Shown: positions 1 through 9,807, numbered from the stretch's first letter. The stretch is DNA of 64,000 nt from Haemophilus haemolyticus (GCF_003352385.1 NZ_CP031243.1:1733501-1797500), one strand, 5' to 3'. Notes: a model not told the origin generated them from the sequence alone. Made by a program: numbers and translations.

Positions 1-496
1 ACATTTAGGTATTACTGAGGCGGGTGGCGCACGTGCAGGTGCGGTTAAATCTGCAATAGGTTTAGGTATGTTACTTGCCGAAGGTATTGGTGACACATTA
101 CGTGTATCATTGGCCGCGGATCCCGTAGAGGAAATTAAAGTAGGTTTTGATATTCTTAAATCTTTACGAATTCGCTCTCGTGGCATTAATTTTATTGCGT
201 GCCCAACCTGTTCTCGCCAAGAGTTTGATGTAATTGGTACAGTAAATGCATTAGAACAACGCCTTGAAGATATTATTACACCAATGGATGTATCAATTAT
301 CGGTTGTGTAGTAAATGGTCCAGGCGAAGCACTCGTATCTGATCTAGGGGTAACCGGTGGTAACAAAAAAAGCGGTTATTATCTTAATGGCGAACGTCAA
401 AAAGAACGCTTCGATAACGAAGATATTGTTAACCAATTAGAAGCAAAAATTCGTGCAAAAGTCGCACAACAAGATCCAAAAAACAGAATTATTTAA
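1..496 (+). CDS. ispG: 4-hydroxy-3-methylbut-2-enyl diphosphate synthase, 3' part
   Basis: The window opens inside this gene; the reading frame is open from base 2 to the stop at 494-496, giving the C-terminal ~164 residues. IspG (GcpE) carries out the penultimate step of the MEP isoprenoid pathway, reducing MEcPP to HMBPP with a [4Fe-4S] cluster. The cluster ligands are visible as [10 protein letters not shown] and [10 protein letters not shown] (Cys-x2-Cys, a third Cys, then the conserved Glu). It is followed after 9 bp by hisS on the same strand, the usual ispG-hisS-yfgM arrangement of gamma-proteobacteria. The 5' end lies outside the window. Confidence 0.95.
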   Translation, partial: HLGITEAGGARAGAVKSAIGLGMLLAEGIGDTLRVSLAADPVEEIKVGFDILKSLRIRSRGINFIACPTCSRQEFDVIGTVNALEQRLEDIITPMDVSIIGCVVNGPGEALVSDLGVTGGNKKSGYYLNGERQKERFDNEDIVNQLEAKIRAKVAQQDPKNRII

Positions 497-505
497 GGAA
501 AGCTC

Positions 506-1777
506 GTGGCTAAAACTATTCAAGCAATTCGCGGAATGAACGATTGCTCCCCTACTGAATCTCCATTATGGCAATGGATTGAAGCGCAAGTACGCCAGAT
601 ATTAAACAATTACGGTTATTCCGAAGTGCGTATGCCAGTTGTAGAAAGCACACCATTATTTGCTCGTGCAATCGGTGAAGTAACAGATGTTGTTTCAAAA
701 GAAATGTACACATTTTGGGATAACGATGAACAATTAACCTTACGCCCTGAAGGCACTGCAGGTTGCGTGCGTGCTGCCATTGAACACGGTTGGATCTATA
801 ACAATGAACAACGCTTATGGTATATGGGGCCAATGTTCCGTCATGAACGTCCGCAAAAAGGTCGTTACCGTCAATTCCATCAAGCAGGTGTTGAGGTATT
901 CGGTATTGCGAATCCAGAAATCGATGCTGAATTAATCATGCTTACCTACCGTTTATGGAAAGCATTAGGTATTGATCAACATGTCACACTTCAACTTAAC
1001 TCAATTGGTTCTTTAGAAGCACGCGCAAATTATCGTTCTGCTTTGGTTGGATTCTTAGAAAACCATCAAGATTTAATGAGCGATGAAGAAAAAGACCGTT
1101 TAGTAAAAAATCCGCTTCGTATTTTGGACACAAAAAATCCAGAATTACAAAAAGTATTAGATAACGCGCCAAAATTACTTGATTATCTAGATGACGAAAG
1201 CCGTGAGCATTTTGAACAATTATGTTCATTATTAGATGCAGTGGGTATTCAATATGAAATTAATCCTAAACTCGTGCGTGGTTTAGATTATTACAACAAA
1301 ACTGTATTTGAATGGGTAACCTCAGCTCTTGGTGCACAAGGTACGGTATGTGGCGGCGGTCGTTATGACGGTTTAGTGGAACAACTTGGTGGACACGCAA
1401 CACCAAGCATCGGATTTGCGATGGGGTTAGAACGTTTAGTCTTGTTGGTACAAGAAGTGAACCCAAATATTCCGGTGAAAAGTGCGGTGGATATTTATGT
1501 TGTTTATCAAGGTGAAGGCGCAACATTAGCCGCTTTTGAATTATCGGAAAAAGTACGCTCAGAATTACCGCACTTAAATACTATGTTGCACTGCTCTGGC
1601 GGTAATTTCAAAAAACAATTTAAACGTGCAGATAAATCTGGTGCAACATTGGCATTAGTTATCGGCGAAAGCGAAGTACAAAATAAACAAGTCGTTGTCA
1701 AACACTTACAAGGTGGTGCAGATCAGCAAACCTTAGATTTAGTGAATGTAATCGACTATATTCAAACTCAATTTTAA
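506..1777 (+). CDS. hisS: Histidyl-tRNA synthetase
   Basis: Charges tRNA-His in the cytoplasm; class II synthetase, 423 residues, normal length. Motif 2 is seen as [14 protein letters not shown] near residue 111, the histidine-specific segment [15 protein letters not shown] near 257, GGGRYDGL near 285, and motif 3 as GFAMGLERL. The C-terminal anticodon-binding domain is complete. The start is GTG at 506 with an AAGGAAAG ribosome-binding site overlapping the end of ispG, so it is probably translated from the ispG transcript. An uptake signal sequence lies inside the gene near 1480. Confidence 0.97.
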   Translation: MAKTIQAIRGMNDCSPTESPLWQWIEAQVRQILNNYGYSEVRMPVVESTPLFARAIGEVTDVVSKEMYTFWDNDEQLTLRPEGTAGCVRAAIEHGWIYNNEQRLWYMGPMFRHERPQKGRYRQFHQAGVEVFGIANPEIDAELIMLTYRLWKALGIDQHVTLQLNSIGSLEARANYRSALVGFLENHQDLMSDEEKDRLVKNPLRILDTKNPELQKVLDNAPKLLDYLDDESREHFEQLCSLLDAVGIQYEINPKLVRGLDYYNKTVFEWVTSALGAQGTVCGGGRYDGLVEQLGGHATPSIGFAMGLERLVLLVQEVNPNIPVKSAVDIYVVYQGEGATLAAFELSEKVRSELPHLNTMLHCSGGNFKKQFKRADKSGATLALVIGESEVQNKQVVVKHLQGGADQQTLDLVNVIDYIQTQF

Positions 1778-1794
1778 TTTAAAAGGGGAAAAAC

Positions 1795-2409
1795 ATGGCT
1801 TATTCCATTGAAGAAGAACAAGAGATTAACCAGTTGAAAGACTGGTGGAAAGAAAATGGCAAAACAATTATTGTCGCTTTTATCTTAGGGGTTGGTGGTA
1901 TGTTTGGATGGCGTTATTGGCAAGCCCACCAAGCAGAACAAATCGCTCAAGCTTCTGCTCAGTATGATGCGTTAATCTATTCCGCACAACAAGATGAACA
2001 AGCTAAAAAAGCAAATATAGAACAATTTGTGCAAGCTAACAGCAAAACGGCATACGCTGTCTTTGCTTTGTTAGATGAAGCGAAAAAAGCGACTGAAAAA
2101 CAAGATTTTGCAGCAGCAGAAGCAAACTTAAATCAAGCATTAACCCAATCTCAAGATGAAGTATTAACATCTATTATTGCATTACGTCTCAGTGCAGTAC
2201 AATTTCAATTGGGTCAATTAGACAATGCTTTAACCACCTTAAACCAAGTGAAAGGCGAAAGCTTTAATGCTCGTAAAGCGATTTTAACTGGCAACATCCA
2301 AGTCGCGAAAGGAGATAAAGTTGAGGCTAAAAACAGCTTTGAACAAGCACAACAAAGTGGTAGCCAATTAGAACAACAAATGGCAAAAATGAAATTAAAC
2401 AATCTTTAA
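1795..2409 (+). CDS. yfgM: YfgM family protein, ancillary SecYEG/periplasmic chaperone factor
   Basis: 204 residues, matching the YfgM family (about 206 in E. coli). Residues 1-20 are polar, then one transmembrane helix at about 24-43 (TIIVAFILGVGGMFGWRYW) anchors a periplasmic TPR-like helical domain rich in Ala, Gln and Lys. In E. coli YfgM associates with the SecYEG translocon and PpiD and affects periplasmic chaperone networks; the role here is inferred from family and from the conserved hisS-yfgM order. Start ATG has an AAGGGGAAAA ribosome-binding site. A bidirectional terminator follows directly. bamB and der, which follow in E. coli, are absent at this place. Confidence 0.9.
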   Translation: MAYSIEEEQEINQLKDWWKENGKTIIVAFILGVGGMFGWRYWQAHQAEQIAQASAQYDALIYSAQQDEQAKKANIEQFVQANSKTAYAVFALLDEAKKATEKQDFAAAEANLNQALTQSQDEVLTSIIALRLSAVQFQLGQLDNALTTLNQVKGESFNARKAILTGNIQVAKGDKVEAKNSFEQAQQSGSQLEQQMAKMKLNNL

Positions 2410-2414
2410 AAAAT

Positions 2415-2444
2415 AATACCCGCATCAAAGTGCGGGTATTTTTT
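2415..2444. terminator. Bidirectional terminator between yfgM and iscX
   Basis: A perfect 10-bp stem (AATACCCGCA / TGCGGGTATT) with a 6-nt loop, A-rich on the left and T-rich on the right, lies between the convergent hisS-yfgM and isc units, so it can end both transcripts. Confidence 0.85.
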
Positions 2445-2459
2445 CAATCAAATTTCTGA

Positions 2460-2654
2460 TTATTCAAATTCATCTAACCATTTTAATAAAATAGCCTCAA
2501 GAATTGATTCATTTGATTTATTAGGATTGTCATCAAAATCCTCAAGTTCACAAATCCATTTATGTAAATCAGTAAAACGAACTGTTTTTGGATCTAAATC
2601 TGGATTACGATCGTAAAGTTCTTCTGCAATTAATTGTGCATCAGTCCATTTCAT
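2460..2654 (-). CDS. iscX: Fe-S assembly protein IscX (YfhJ)
   Basis: 64 residues, [19 protein letters not shown]..., the small acidic IscX family. IscX binds IscS and modulates cluster assembly, competing with frataxin; it may supply or sense iron. Its start codon overlaps the fdx stop by one base (TAATG), indicating translational coupling. It is the last gene of the isc operon and is followed by the shared terminator at 2415-2444. Confidence 0.95.
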   Translation of the reverse strand: MKWTDAQLIAEELYDRNPDLDPKTVRFTDLHKWICELEDFDDNPNKSNESILEAILLKWLDEFE

Positions 2655-2995
2655 TAGTGAGCCGCCTCATTGGCATGGTTAATGTTATATTTAGGAATTT
2701 CTACTACAAGATCTTCGTCTCCCACTACACATTGGCAAGATAAACGACTATCCATTTCTAATCCCCAAGCTTTATCCAGCATATCTTCTTCTTGGTCACT
2801 CGTTTCATTTAGAGAGTCAAAACCTTCACGGATAATGACATGGCAGGTTGTACAAGCACAGGAGCCATCACAAGCATGATGGATTTCTACTCCAGCATTG
2901 TGAGCAACTTCTAATAAATTATCACCTGCAGCGGCATCAACAACCATACCTTCGGGACAAAATTCTTCATTAGGTAAAAAAATCACTTTTGGCAT
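2654..2995 (-). CDS. fdx: Isc-type [2Fe-2S] ferredoxin
   Basis: Adrenodoxin-like ferredoxin of 113 residues serving as electron donor in Fe-S cluster assembly. Ligands by position are Cys42, Cys48, Cys51 and Cys87, with a further free Cys46 as in E. coli Fdx. An upstream in-frame ATG at 3049 would add 18 residues overlapping hscA; I prefer the ATG at 2995 because a GAGGAAAG ribosome-binding site precedes it and the sequence [16 protein letters not shown] matches the family N-terminus. It lies 40 bp downstream of hscA; an uptake signal sequence fills part of that gap. Confidence 0.95.
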   Translation of the reverse strand: MPKVIFLPNEEFCPEGMVVDAAAGDNLLEVAHNAGVEIHHACDGSCACTTCHVIIREGFDSLNETSDQEEDMLDKAWGLEMDSRLSCQCVVGDEDLVVEIPKYNINHANEAAH

Positions 2996-3035
2996 AACAC
3001 TTTCCTCAAAATTATTTAATAATCTGACCGCACTT

Positions 3036-4895
3036 TTACGGTTTTTCAATATCTGACAAATTTTTGCCAGTCAAAGCTTTATTAATCGATGCATTCATTC
3101 GACGTGCTGCAAATTCTTGGGTAGCAATATCCAAGGCTTTAATTCCTTGCGCGATTGCATCACGATCTGAACCTTGTTTTACATCCATTAATTGTTTTAA
3201 CACACTTTCAATATGATGAAATTCTTCTGTGCTCAGCAATTCAGCTCCATCAGCTTGTAACGCAACAATCACGCTTTCAATTACACGCTCCGCTTCTACT
3301 CGTTGCTCAGCTAATTCGCGAGCTTGTAAATCCTCTTGCGCATTATCAAAAGAAGATTTAATCATTTCTGTCACTTCTTCATCTGTTAAACCATAGGACG
3401 GTTTAATTTGAATTGATGCCTGCACTTTCGTCGATTTTTCCATTGCAGTCACACTTAATAAACCATCTGCATCGACTTGATAAGTCACTCGAATATGAGC
3501 TGCACCAGCAGCCATTGCTGGAATACCTCGTAGAGTAAAACGCCCTAAAGAGCGACAATCATCTACCAGCTCACGTTCACCTTGTACGACGTGAACGGTC
3601 ATTGCTGTTTGGCCATCTTTGAAAGTAGTAAACTCTTGTGCACGAGCCACAGGAATTGTTGTGTTACGTGGAATAATTTTTTCCACTAATCCCCCCATGG
3701 TCTCTATGCCTAAAGAAAGCGGCACGACATCGAGCAACAACATATCAGAGTCAGTTTTATTACCGACTAAAATATCCGCTTGAATTGCGGCACCAAGTGC
3801 TACAACTTTATCTGGATCAATGGAAGTGAGTGGTGTTTTACCAAAAAACTCTCCAACTTGCTCTCGTACGTATGGCACTCGAGTTGAACCACCAACCATC
3901 ACCACAGCTTGCACTTCTTCAGATTCAACGTTGGCATCTTTCAAAGCTCGGCGACAAGTTAACAATGAACGTTTTACCAGCGAATGAATCAACGCATTAA
4001 ATTGTTCTCGTGAAATTTCTACTGAAAAATTCTGCCAAGAAATCACCGCACTTTTATCAGTACTTAAAGCAATTTTGGCTTTACTTGCAAGGGTTATCAG
4101 TTCGCGCTGTTGATTTGGGGTTTGTGGTTTTAGTTGGGTTTGTTCAACGACCCAATCTGCAATTAAATGATCAAAATCATCACCACCTAGCGCAGTATCG
4201 CCCCCTGTTGCCAGAACTTCAAATACACCTTTTGATAAGCGTAAAATTGAAATATCAAATGTACCGCCACCTAAATCATAAACTGCAATAATGCCTTCCT
4301 GTCCGCAATCCAATCCATACGCGACTGCGGCAGCAGTGGGTTCATTCAATAAACGTAATACATTTAGCCCAGCTAAACGCGCAGCATCCTTCGTACTTTG
4401 ACGTTGAGCATCATCGAAATAAGCAGGAACCGTAATCACAACCCCCGAAAGCTCGCCACCAAGGCGTTGTTCTGCAATATGATTTAAATGCGATAAAATA
4501 TCTGAGGATACTTCAATTGGACTTTTTGGCCCCTGTGCCGTAACAATTAAAGGTAATCCATTTTCGCTCGCCACAAATTCATAAGGCAAACTAGGATAAC
4601 GAGACTGAACATCAGCAAGGCTACGACCAATTAGGCGTTTTACCGAAATTATCGTATTTTTTGGATCAAGTGAGGCTTGTTCAAAGGCTTCTAAACCAAC
4701 TTTCTTCTCTTCAACGTCATAATGAACGACCGATGGAACAAGACTACGCTCTTGTTCATCATTAAGAATCATGGATTGCCCACTGCGCACGGATGCAACC
4801 AAAGAATTGGTTGTTCCCAAATCAATCCCAACGGCTAAACGATGTTGATGCGGTGCAACGGCTTGTCCTGGTTCTGCAATTTGTAATAATGCCAT
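3036..4895 (-). CDS. hscA: Hsp70-type chaperone HscA
   Basis: 619 residues; specialised Hsp70 that, with the J-protein HscB, drives transfer of Fe-S clusters from IscU to apo-proteins. Hsp70 nucleotide-binding signatures are clear: [12 protein letters not shown] near residue 24, [15 protein letters not shown] near 205 and [15 protein letters not shown] near 340. The C-terminal substrate domain that recognises the LPPVK motif of IscU follows; that motif is present in IscU here (ELPPVKVHC). Next upstream is a DUF2625 gene rather than hscB directly, which is unusual compared with E. coli. Confidence 0.97.
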   Translation of the reverse strand: MALLQIAEPGQAVAPHQHRLAVGIDLGTTNSLVASVRSGQSMILNDEQERSLVPSVVHYDVEEKKVGLEAFEQASLDPKNTIISVKRLIGRSLADVQSRYPSLPYEFVASENGLPLIVTAQGPKSPIEVSSDILSHLNHIAEQRLGGELSGVVITVPAYFDDAQRQSTKDAARLAGLNVLRLLNEPTAAAVAYGLDCGQEGIIAVYDLGGGTFDISILRLSKGVFEVLATGGDTALGGDDFDHLIADWVVEQTQLKPQTPNQQRELITLASKAKIALSTDKSAVISWQNFSVEISREQFNALIHSLVKRSLLTCRRALKDANVESEEVQAVVMVGGSTRVPYVREQVGEFFGKTPLTSIDPDKVVALGAAIQADILVGNKTDSDMLLLDVVPLSLGIETMGGLVEKIIPRNTTIPVARAQEFTTFKDGQTAMTVHVVQGERELVDDCRSLGRFTLRGIPAMAAGAAHIRVTYQVDADGLLSVTAMEKSTKVQASIQIKPSYGLTDEEVTEMIKSSFDNAQEDLQARELAEQRVEAERVIESVIVALQADGAELLSTEEFHHIESVLKQLMDVKQGSDRDAIAQGIKALDIATQEFAARRMNASINKALTGKNLSDIEKP

Positions 4896-4913
4896 ATACT
4901 ATTTTTCTACTGG

Positions 4914-5600
4914 TTATGCGACGGAATACGCCAAATCAAATTTATTTTTTTCTGCAAAGCTTGCTTGGTAATGTGTTTCAATATTGACTTCGTGTTTTTG
5001 ACGTTCATCAATCGCTATTTTTCTCTCTTCGCTTAAGTCAGGCGAGAATATAAAAATTTGATTACCATCCAATTGTTTTACATCATCTTGCCAATTTTGC
5101 CAAAATAGACCTTGATAAAAAGCCTCTAAATCACCATTCAATGCCCAAGCTAAAAATTCTGTATAAGTAAAATTTAAATTATGCCAAGTGAGATCTTTTG
5201 GTGAAAAGTAATAAATTTTGCCAAGGTTATCGCCTAACGAACCACCATTTAATGCAAAGTAACCGCCTATCACATCATCTGCAACCAATAAATATTTTGG
5301 TTTTTCACCAGACTCACTAAAAGACTTACTAAAATTCCAATCCATCAATCCACGCGGTAATTTAAAACTTCCTGAACCTAAAATACGCAACCAACCATGA
5401 TGAATTAAAATTCCACCTGTTTCATAAATCACTGCCCCCATTGGTGATGATGTTGGCATTTGCATGGTAAAAAGTTCACGTTCTGCACTTGATTGATCTT
5501 TTTTAATGACATAACAATGATTACGTGCACTTTCAATCCATTGGGAAAGTATAGGCCAAGCAGAATTTTCTGGAGAGATTAGTTGTTCGAGAGTTTGCAT
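4914..5600 (-). CDS. DUF2625 family protein inside the isc operon
   Basis: 228 residues, no signal peptide or membrane segment, so probably cytosolic. The central segment GGILIHHGWLRILGSGSF followed by KLPRGLMDWN is the hallmark of the DUF2625 family, whose function is unknown. It sits between hscB (30 bp away) and hscA (18 bp away), both on the same strand, so it must be cotranscribed with the Fe-S assembly genes. Start ATG at 5600. There is no cysteine-rich motif suggesting that it binds a cluster itself. A link to Fe-S biogenesis is inferred only from its location. Confidence 0.85.
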   Translation of the reverse strand: MQTLEQLISPENSAWPILSQWIESARNHCYVIKKDQSSAERELFTMQMPTSSPMGAVIYETGGILIHHGWLRILGSGSFKLPRGLMDWNFSKSFSESGEKPKYLLVADDVIGGYFALNGGSLGDNLGKIYYFSPKDLTWHNLNFTYTEFLAWALNGDLEAFYQGLFWQNWQDDVKQLDGNQIFIFSPDLSEERKIAIDERQKHEVNIETHYQASFAEKNKFDLAYSVA

Positions 5601-5630
5601 AATATCAAGGGATATTGAGATATAGATCTA

Positions 5631-6152
5631 TTACAGTTCAACAAGGCGTTCTTCTACACGTTCAATTTCTTCAGAAAGCTTACGAGTAAAACGTAATTTA
5701 TCACACTGTTGAGATGCTTTCGTCCATTGTTGGGATTTCAGACTCTCCGAAAGTGCGGTTAATAATGACTGAGTTTCTTGTTTAATTTCTTTTGCAAAAG
5801 CGTTTAATGCTTCTTCATCTTTCTGATGTTCAAGTTCTTCTAATTGTTCTCGCCACTGTAACTGTTGCATTAAAAACGCCACATCTTGCGTACTTTTTTG
5901 TTCAAGATCTATCTGTTCACCAGTATTAAGCGCAATGATAGCTTCTGCTCGCAAAATTGGGTCTTTTAACGTTTTTAAGGCATCATTCACTTCGGTAGAT
6001 TTTTGCATCGCAACGCGTTGTTCTAACGCACTGCTTGATACAAAATTATCTGGATGCAGCGCCTTTTGTAATTCTAAATAACGTATATTTAGCGCCTTCT
6101 CATCTAACTGAAAATCAACGGGTAAATCAAAAATTTGAAAAGGATTTAACAT
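5631..6152 (-). CDS. hscB: J-domain co-chaperone HscB
   Basis: 173 residues. An N-terminal J domain with the HPD motif at residues 33-35 (ALHPDNF) stimulates HscA ATPase, and a C-terminal three-helix domain binds IscU. Length and sequence match the bacterial HscB family. It follows iscA by 12 bp on the same strand. Confidence 0.96.
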   Translation of the reverse strand: MLNPFQIFDLPVDFQLDEKALNIRYLELQKALHPDNFVSSSALEQRVAMQKSTEVNDALKTLKDPILRAEAIIALNTGEQIDLEQKSTQDVAFLMQQLQWREQLEELEHQKDEEALNAFAKEIKQETQSLLTALSESLKSQQWTKASQQCDKLRFTRKLSEEIERVEERLVEL

Positions 6153-6164
6153 TAGATTATTACC

Positions 6165-6488
6165 TTAAACATGGAAACTTTCGCCACAGCCACAAGATTC
6201 TTTTACATTTGGATTATTGTATTTAAAGCCTTCATTCAAGCCTTCTTTCACATAATCCAATTCAATACCATTGAGATAAACTAAGCTTTTTGGATCAACA
6301 ATAATATTCACACCGTGCTGTTCAAAAACTTGATCTTCTTCATTTAAGACATCAACAAACTCAAGCACATAAGCTAAGCCAGAACAGCCTGATGTTTTCA
6401 CACCTAAACGTAGACCAATACCTTTACCACGATTATCCAAAAAAGCTTTCACTCGTTGAGCGGCTTTTTCTGTTAATGTAATACTCAT
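6165..6488 (-). CDS. iscA: A-type Fe-S carrier IscA
   Basis: 107 residues. The three conserved cysteines of A-type carriers are at positions 35 (SGCSGLAY), 99 and 101 (SCGCGESF). IscA receives or stores Fe/S and delivers clusters to target proteins. It is separated from iscU by 53 bp that hold a perfect hairpin of paired uptake signals, which may lower its expression relative to iscU. Confidence 0.97.
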   Translation of the reverse strand: MSITLTEKAAQRVKAFLDNRGKGIGLRLGVKTSGCSGLAYVLEFVDVLNEEDQVFEQHGVNIIVDPKSLVYLNGIELDYVKEGLNEGFKYNNPNVKESCGCGESFHV

Positions 6489-6506
6489 ATATCCCCCAAA
6501 ACCACT

Positions 6507-6537
6507 AAAAGTGCGGTCAAAACCGACCGCACTTTTT
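6507..6537. terminator. Paired-USS hairpin between iscU and iscA (possible partial terminator)
   Basis: Two uptake signals in inverted orientation form a perfect 12-bp stem (AAAAGTGCGGTC / GACCGCACTTTT) with a 6-nt loop, starting 4 nt after the iscU stop. In the direction of transcription the U run is short (four), so it is more likely an attenuator, mRNA-stability element or processing site than a full stop. Confidence 0.6.
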
Positions 6538-6541
6538 CATA

Positions 6542-6925
6542 TTATTCGCCTTTTTTGGATTTATAATCAGCAATTGCCGCTTTAATTGCATCTTCTGCTA
6601 AAATAGAACAGTGTACTTTCACTGGTGGCAATTCTAACTCTTCTGCAATTTGGCTATTTTTGATAGCGCCTGCTTCTTCTAAGGATTTACCTTTCACCCA
6701 CTCGGTAATTAATGAGCTAGATGCAATAGCAGAACCACAACCATAAGTCTTGAATTTTGCATCTTCAATAATGCCGTTATCATTTACTTTAATTTGTAAC
6801 TGCATTACATCTCCACAAGCTGGCGCCCCCACCATGCCAGTACCAACATTGCTATCTTTTTTATCCATAGAACCCACATTGCGCGGATTTTCATAATGAT
6901 CGATTACTTTTTCGCTATAAGCCAT
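6542..6925 (-). CDS. iscU: Fe-S cluster scaffold IscU
   Basis: 127 residues. Scaffold on which IscS-derived sulfur and iron build the cluster. Conserved ligands are visible: Cys37 with Asp39 (APACGDV), Cys63 (YGCGSA) and Cys106 (VHCSIL). The HscA-recognition sequence LPPVK lies just before Cys106. It follows iscS after 57 bp on the same strand. Confidence 0.98.
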   Translation of the reverse strand: MAYSEKVIDHYENPRNVGSMDKKDSNVGTGMVGAPACGDVMQLQIKVNDNGIIEDAKFKTYGCGSAIASSSLITEWVKGKSLEEAGAIKNSQIAEELELPPVKVHCSILAEDAIKAAIADYKSKKGE

Positions 6926-6982
6926 TTTAACTTTCCTTTTTTAAATCCTTGAGAAACGCCATTTAATAATAGCAGTTAAATC

Positions 6983-8197
6983 CTAGTGAGCTGACCACTC
7001 AATCGTACTAAGGTCAATACCTTCTTTAAACATATCCCATAATGGCGATAATGCACGAAGTTTTTCTACCGCACCTTTTACTAAATTAATAGTGTAATCA
7101 ATTTCTTCTTCAGTGGTGTAACGGCCAAGTGTAAAACGAATTGAACTGTGTGCCAATTCATCATTTAAACCAAGTGCGCGTAACACATAAGATGGCTCTA
7201 AGCTAGCTGATGTACAAGCAGAACCAGAAGATACAGCAATATCACGCAATGCCATCATTAAAGATTCACCTTCAACATAGTTAAAGCTAATATTTAAATT
7301 ACTATCTAAACGGTGCTCCATTGAGCCATTTACGTAGGTTTCTTCAATATCTTTTAAGCCATTATATAAACGATCACGAAGAGCTTTTAAACGTGGCATT
7401 TCTGATGCCATTTCTTCTTTTGCAATTCGATAAGCCTCGCCCATTCCCACGATTTGGTGGACAGGCAATGTACCTGAACGCATTCCGCGCTCATGACCGC
7501 CGCCATGAATAATCGCTTCTAAACGAATACGTGGTTTACGACGAACGTATAACGCACCAATACCTTTAGGCCCATAAAGTTTATGGCTAGACATAGATAA
7601 TAAATCAACTGGCAGCTCTTCCAAGTTAATCGCAACTTTGCCCACACTTTGAGTTGCATCCACGTGGAAAATCGTTTTATTTGCACGACAAAGCTCACCA
7701 ATAGCTTTAATATCTTGCAACACGCCAATTTCATTATTGGCATGCATAATTGAAACTAAAATAGTATCGGGACGAAGTGCGGCTTTAAATTTCTCTAAAT
7801 CAATTAAACCATCAGACTCGGGTGATAAATAAGTCACTTCAAAACCTTCACGTTCTAATTGACGACAAGTATCTAATACGGCTTTATGCTCAGTTTTGCA
7901 AGTGATGATATGCTTACCTTTAGTTTGGTAAAAATGCGCAGCACCTTTAATTGCAAGGTTATCTGATTCTGTCGCACCAGAAGTAAACACAATTTCACGA
8001 GAATCAGCACCAATAAGATCCGCAATTTGATTACGAGCCACATCAACCGCTTCTTCTGCTTGCCAACCAAATTTATGCGAGCGAGAAGCTGGGTTACCGA
8101 ATGTACCGTCAATGGTTAAAAATTCCATCATTTTTTTCGCAACACGCTCGTCCACAGGACAAGTTGCTGCATAATCTAAATAAATAGGTAATTTCAT
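6983..8197 (-). CDS. iscS: Cysteine desulfurase IscS
   Basis: 404 residues, the usual length. PLP-dependent enzyme that converts cysteine to alanine plus enzyme-bound persulfide for Fe-S clusters and tRNA thiolation. The PLP lysine is in [15 protein letters not shown] (about residue 206) and the persulfide-forming Cys is in [16 protein letters not shown] (about residue 328). It lies 70 bp downstream of iscR; an uptake signal occupies part of that spacer. Confidence 0.98.
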   Translation of the reverse strand: MKLPIYLDYAATCPVDERVAKKMMEFLTIDGTFGNPASRSHKFGWQAEEAVDVARNQIADLIGADSREIVFTSGATESDNLAIKGAAHFYQTKGKHIITCKTEHKAVLDTCRQLEREGFEVTYLSPESDGLIDLEKFKAALRPDTILVSIMHANNEIGVLQDIKAIGELCRANKTIFHVDATQSVGKVAINLEELPVDLLSMSSHKLYGPKGIGALYVRRKPRIRLEAIIHGGGHERGMRSGTLPVHQIVGMGEAYRIAKEEMASEMPRLKALRDRLYNGLKDIEETYVNGSMEHRLDSNLNISFNYVEGESLMMALRDIAVSSGSACTSASLEPSYVLRALGLNDELAHSSIRFTLGRYTTEEEIDYTINLVKGAVEKLRALSPLWDMFKEGIDLSTIEWSAH

Positions 8198-8267
8198 TTT
8201 TCACTCCTAAATCATTCTAAATTTGACCGCACTTTAATGCATTTTGCACTGTACGGACTACTTTCCT

Positions 8268-8723
8268 TTATTGATTAACAATTAATAAATTCTCAAAATC
8301 GCTATGAGTTTGGCGTTTTGACTCACGTTTACTCACCAATTCAGCCAAAGTAATTTCATTGAGAAAACTTTCAATGCGATTACTCAGATCTTCCCACAAT
8401 GTATGAGTTAAACATTCTACGCCATTTTGACAATTTCCACGACCAAGACATTTTGTCACATGAATATTTTCATTTACCGCTGAAATAATCATTCCCACTG
8501 AAATTTGATCACTTGGTAAACCTAGCTGATACCCACCACCAGGTCCACGAACACTTTTTACTAATCCATCACGACGTAATTTAGCAAAAAGTTGTTCTAA
8601 ATAAGATAACGAAATATGTTGACGTTCAGAAATATCTGCAAGGCTCACAGGACCTTTTTCTGCATTTAAAGCGATATCTAAAACCGCAGTGACTGCATAA
8701 CGACCTTTCGATGTAAGTTTCAT
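8268..8723 (-). CDS. iscR: Fe-S responsive transcription regulator IscR
   Basis: Rrf2-family winged helix-turn-helix regulator of 151 residues, [19 protein letters not shown]. Cluster ligands Cys92, Cys98 and Cys104 ([17 protein letters not shown]) plus His107 are all present. Holo-IscR represses its own isc operon; loss of the cluster under iron limitation or oxidative stress relieves repression. A matching operator lies just upstream at 8759-8783, supporting autoregulation here too. Confidence 0.97.
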   Translation of the reverse strand: MKLTSKGRYAVTAVLDIALNAEKGPVSLADISERQHISLSYLEQLFAKLRRDGLVKSVRGPGGGYQLGLPSDQISVGMIISAVNENIHVTKCLGRGNCQNGVECLTHTLWEDLSNRIESFLNEITLAELVSKRESKRQTHSDFENLLIVNQ

Positions 8724-8752
8724 AAAGTGTTCCTAAAAAGTGATGTTGCAAT

Positions 8753-8783
8753 ATTTACATATCCTACTAAATCAGTCAATTAA
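8753..8783 (-). promoter_or_regulatory. isc operon promoter with IscR type-1-like operator
   Basis: On the minus strand 8783-8759 reads TTAATTGACTGATTTAGTAG then GATAT. Compared from memory with the E. coli IscR type-1 motif (GACT, a W-rich centre, then AGTCRR and TAT) I count about 21 of 25 matching positions. The same segment supplies a -35 hexamer TTGACT, with a plausible -10 TAAATA (8752-8757) 18 nt on. It overlaps the very end of trmJ. The operator assignment is inference from the motif. Confidence 0.7.
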
Positions 8784-9499
8784 TCTAAATCAAGATCAAT
8801 CCGTTTTTCGACCGCACTTAGCATGCCATTTAAAATATTTAATTCATTTTTTTCAAGTTGAGCGCGATAATATAAACGCTTTAATTTTTGCATAACACCT
8901 TGATTTTGAATGAATCCGAGTGATTGATATACACGTTCCGTGTGCTCAAAAAAATAAGCGAGTTGTTCTGCTGTTGGATAGTTTTGTTCTATTAAAGAAA
9001 GTGAATTTTCCTTCTTATCTTTAGCTAAAAATGCCATGCGCAATTCATAGCTTACCAACTGTACCGCCATTGCCAAATTTAAAGAAGAATAATCAGGATT
9101 AGCTGGGATATTCAAATGGTAATGACATTTCAACAATTCTTCATTCGTTAATCCAATGCGTTCACGACCAAACACAATAGCTATCTTGCCTTCATGCGCT
9201 ACAACTTTCTCCGCGCATTCTCGAGGCTCGATCAAGGTACTTTGCAAATGACGTAAACGAGCACTTGTTCCAATCACTAAAGAGCAATCATTGACAGCTT
9301 CATCAAAACTATCGACAACTCTAGCATTTTTTACAATATCTTCTGCGCCAGCTGAAAGAGCATAAGATTGTTCATCAACGGATTTTGGTGAAACAAGACA
9401 AAGCTGGGTCAATCCCATTGTTTTCATTGCTCTAGCAGCAGAACCAATATTACCGCTATGCGAAGTCTCAATTAAAACAATACGAATATTTTCCAACAT
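8780..9499 (-). CDS. trmJ: tRNA (cytidine/uridine-32-2'-O-)-methyltransferase TrmJ
   Basis: 239 residues, SpoU/TrmH (SPOUT) family. The N-terminal RIVLIETSHSGNIGSAARAMK and the knot motifs IAIVFGRERIGLTNEEL and LNLAMAVQLVSYELRMA are characteristic of TrmJ, which 2'-O-methylates residue 32 of several tRNAs. It sits immediately upstream of iscR as in E. coli. Its 3' end overlaps the iscR operator by a few bases. Confidence 0.93.
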   Translation of the reverse strand: MLENIRIVLIETSHSGNIGSAARAMKTMGLTQLCLVSPKSVDEQSYALSAGAEDIVKNARVVDSFDEAVNDCSLVIGTSARLRHLQSTLIEPRECAEKVVAHEGKIAIVFGRERIGLTNEELLKCHYHLNIPANPDYSSLNLAMAVQLVSYELRMAFLAKDKKENSLSLIEQNYPTAEQLAYFFEHTERVYQSLGFIQNQGVMQKLKRLYYRAQLEKNELNILNGMLSAVEKRIDLDLD

Positions 9500-9615
9500 A
9501 ATGATGTCCGACTAAAATTTAAGGATATTCTACCACAATAACCGCTAAAAATAGTCAAGAATTTAAGCAAATTAAAGAAATTTAAAATATTAGAGATGAA
9601 TAATAAAAATAAAAA

Positions 9616-9691
9616 TGGTGGGTTGTGAGAGGCTCGAACTCTCGACCGACGGATTAAGAGTCCGCTGCTCTACCAACTGAGCTAACAACCC
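9616..9691 (-). tRNA. tRNA-Lys (anticodon CTT)
   Basis: 76 nt including an encoded CCA end. Cloverleaf: acceptor GGGTTGT/ACAACCC, D arm GCTC/GAGC, anticodon loop CTCTTAA giving anticodon CTT, T loop TTCGAGC. Lies 23 bp downstream of a second tRNA-Lys with a TTT anticodon. E. coli relies on TTT-type tRNA-Lys only, so a separate CTT reader is worth noting. Confidence 0.95.
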
Positions 9692-9714
9692 AACTGGACA
9701 ACTAAATCAGAGAG

Positions 9715-9790
9715 TGGTGGGTCGTGAAGGATTCGAACCTTCGACCAACGGATTAAAAGTCCGCTGCTCTACCGACTGAGCTAACGACCC
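9715..9790 (-). tRNA. tRNA-Lys (anticodon TTT)
   Basis: 76 nt including CCA. Acceptor GGGTCGT/ACGACCC, anticodon loop CTTTTAA, T loop TTCGAAT. Probably cotranscribed with the neighbouring tRNA-Lys(CTT) from the promoter at 9808-9835. Confidence 0.96.
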
Positions 9791-9807
9791 ACTGTGTTGA
9801 TGAATTA

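Noticed and set aside
2415..2444. Uptake signal in the yfgM/iscX terminator
   Set aside because: The stem contains AAGTGCGGG, one base off the AAGTGCGGT core, so it was not counted.
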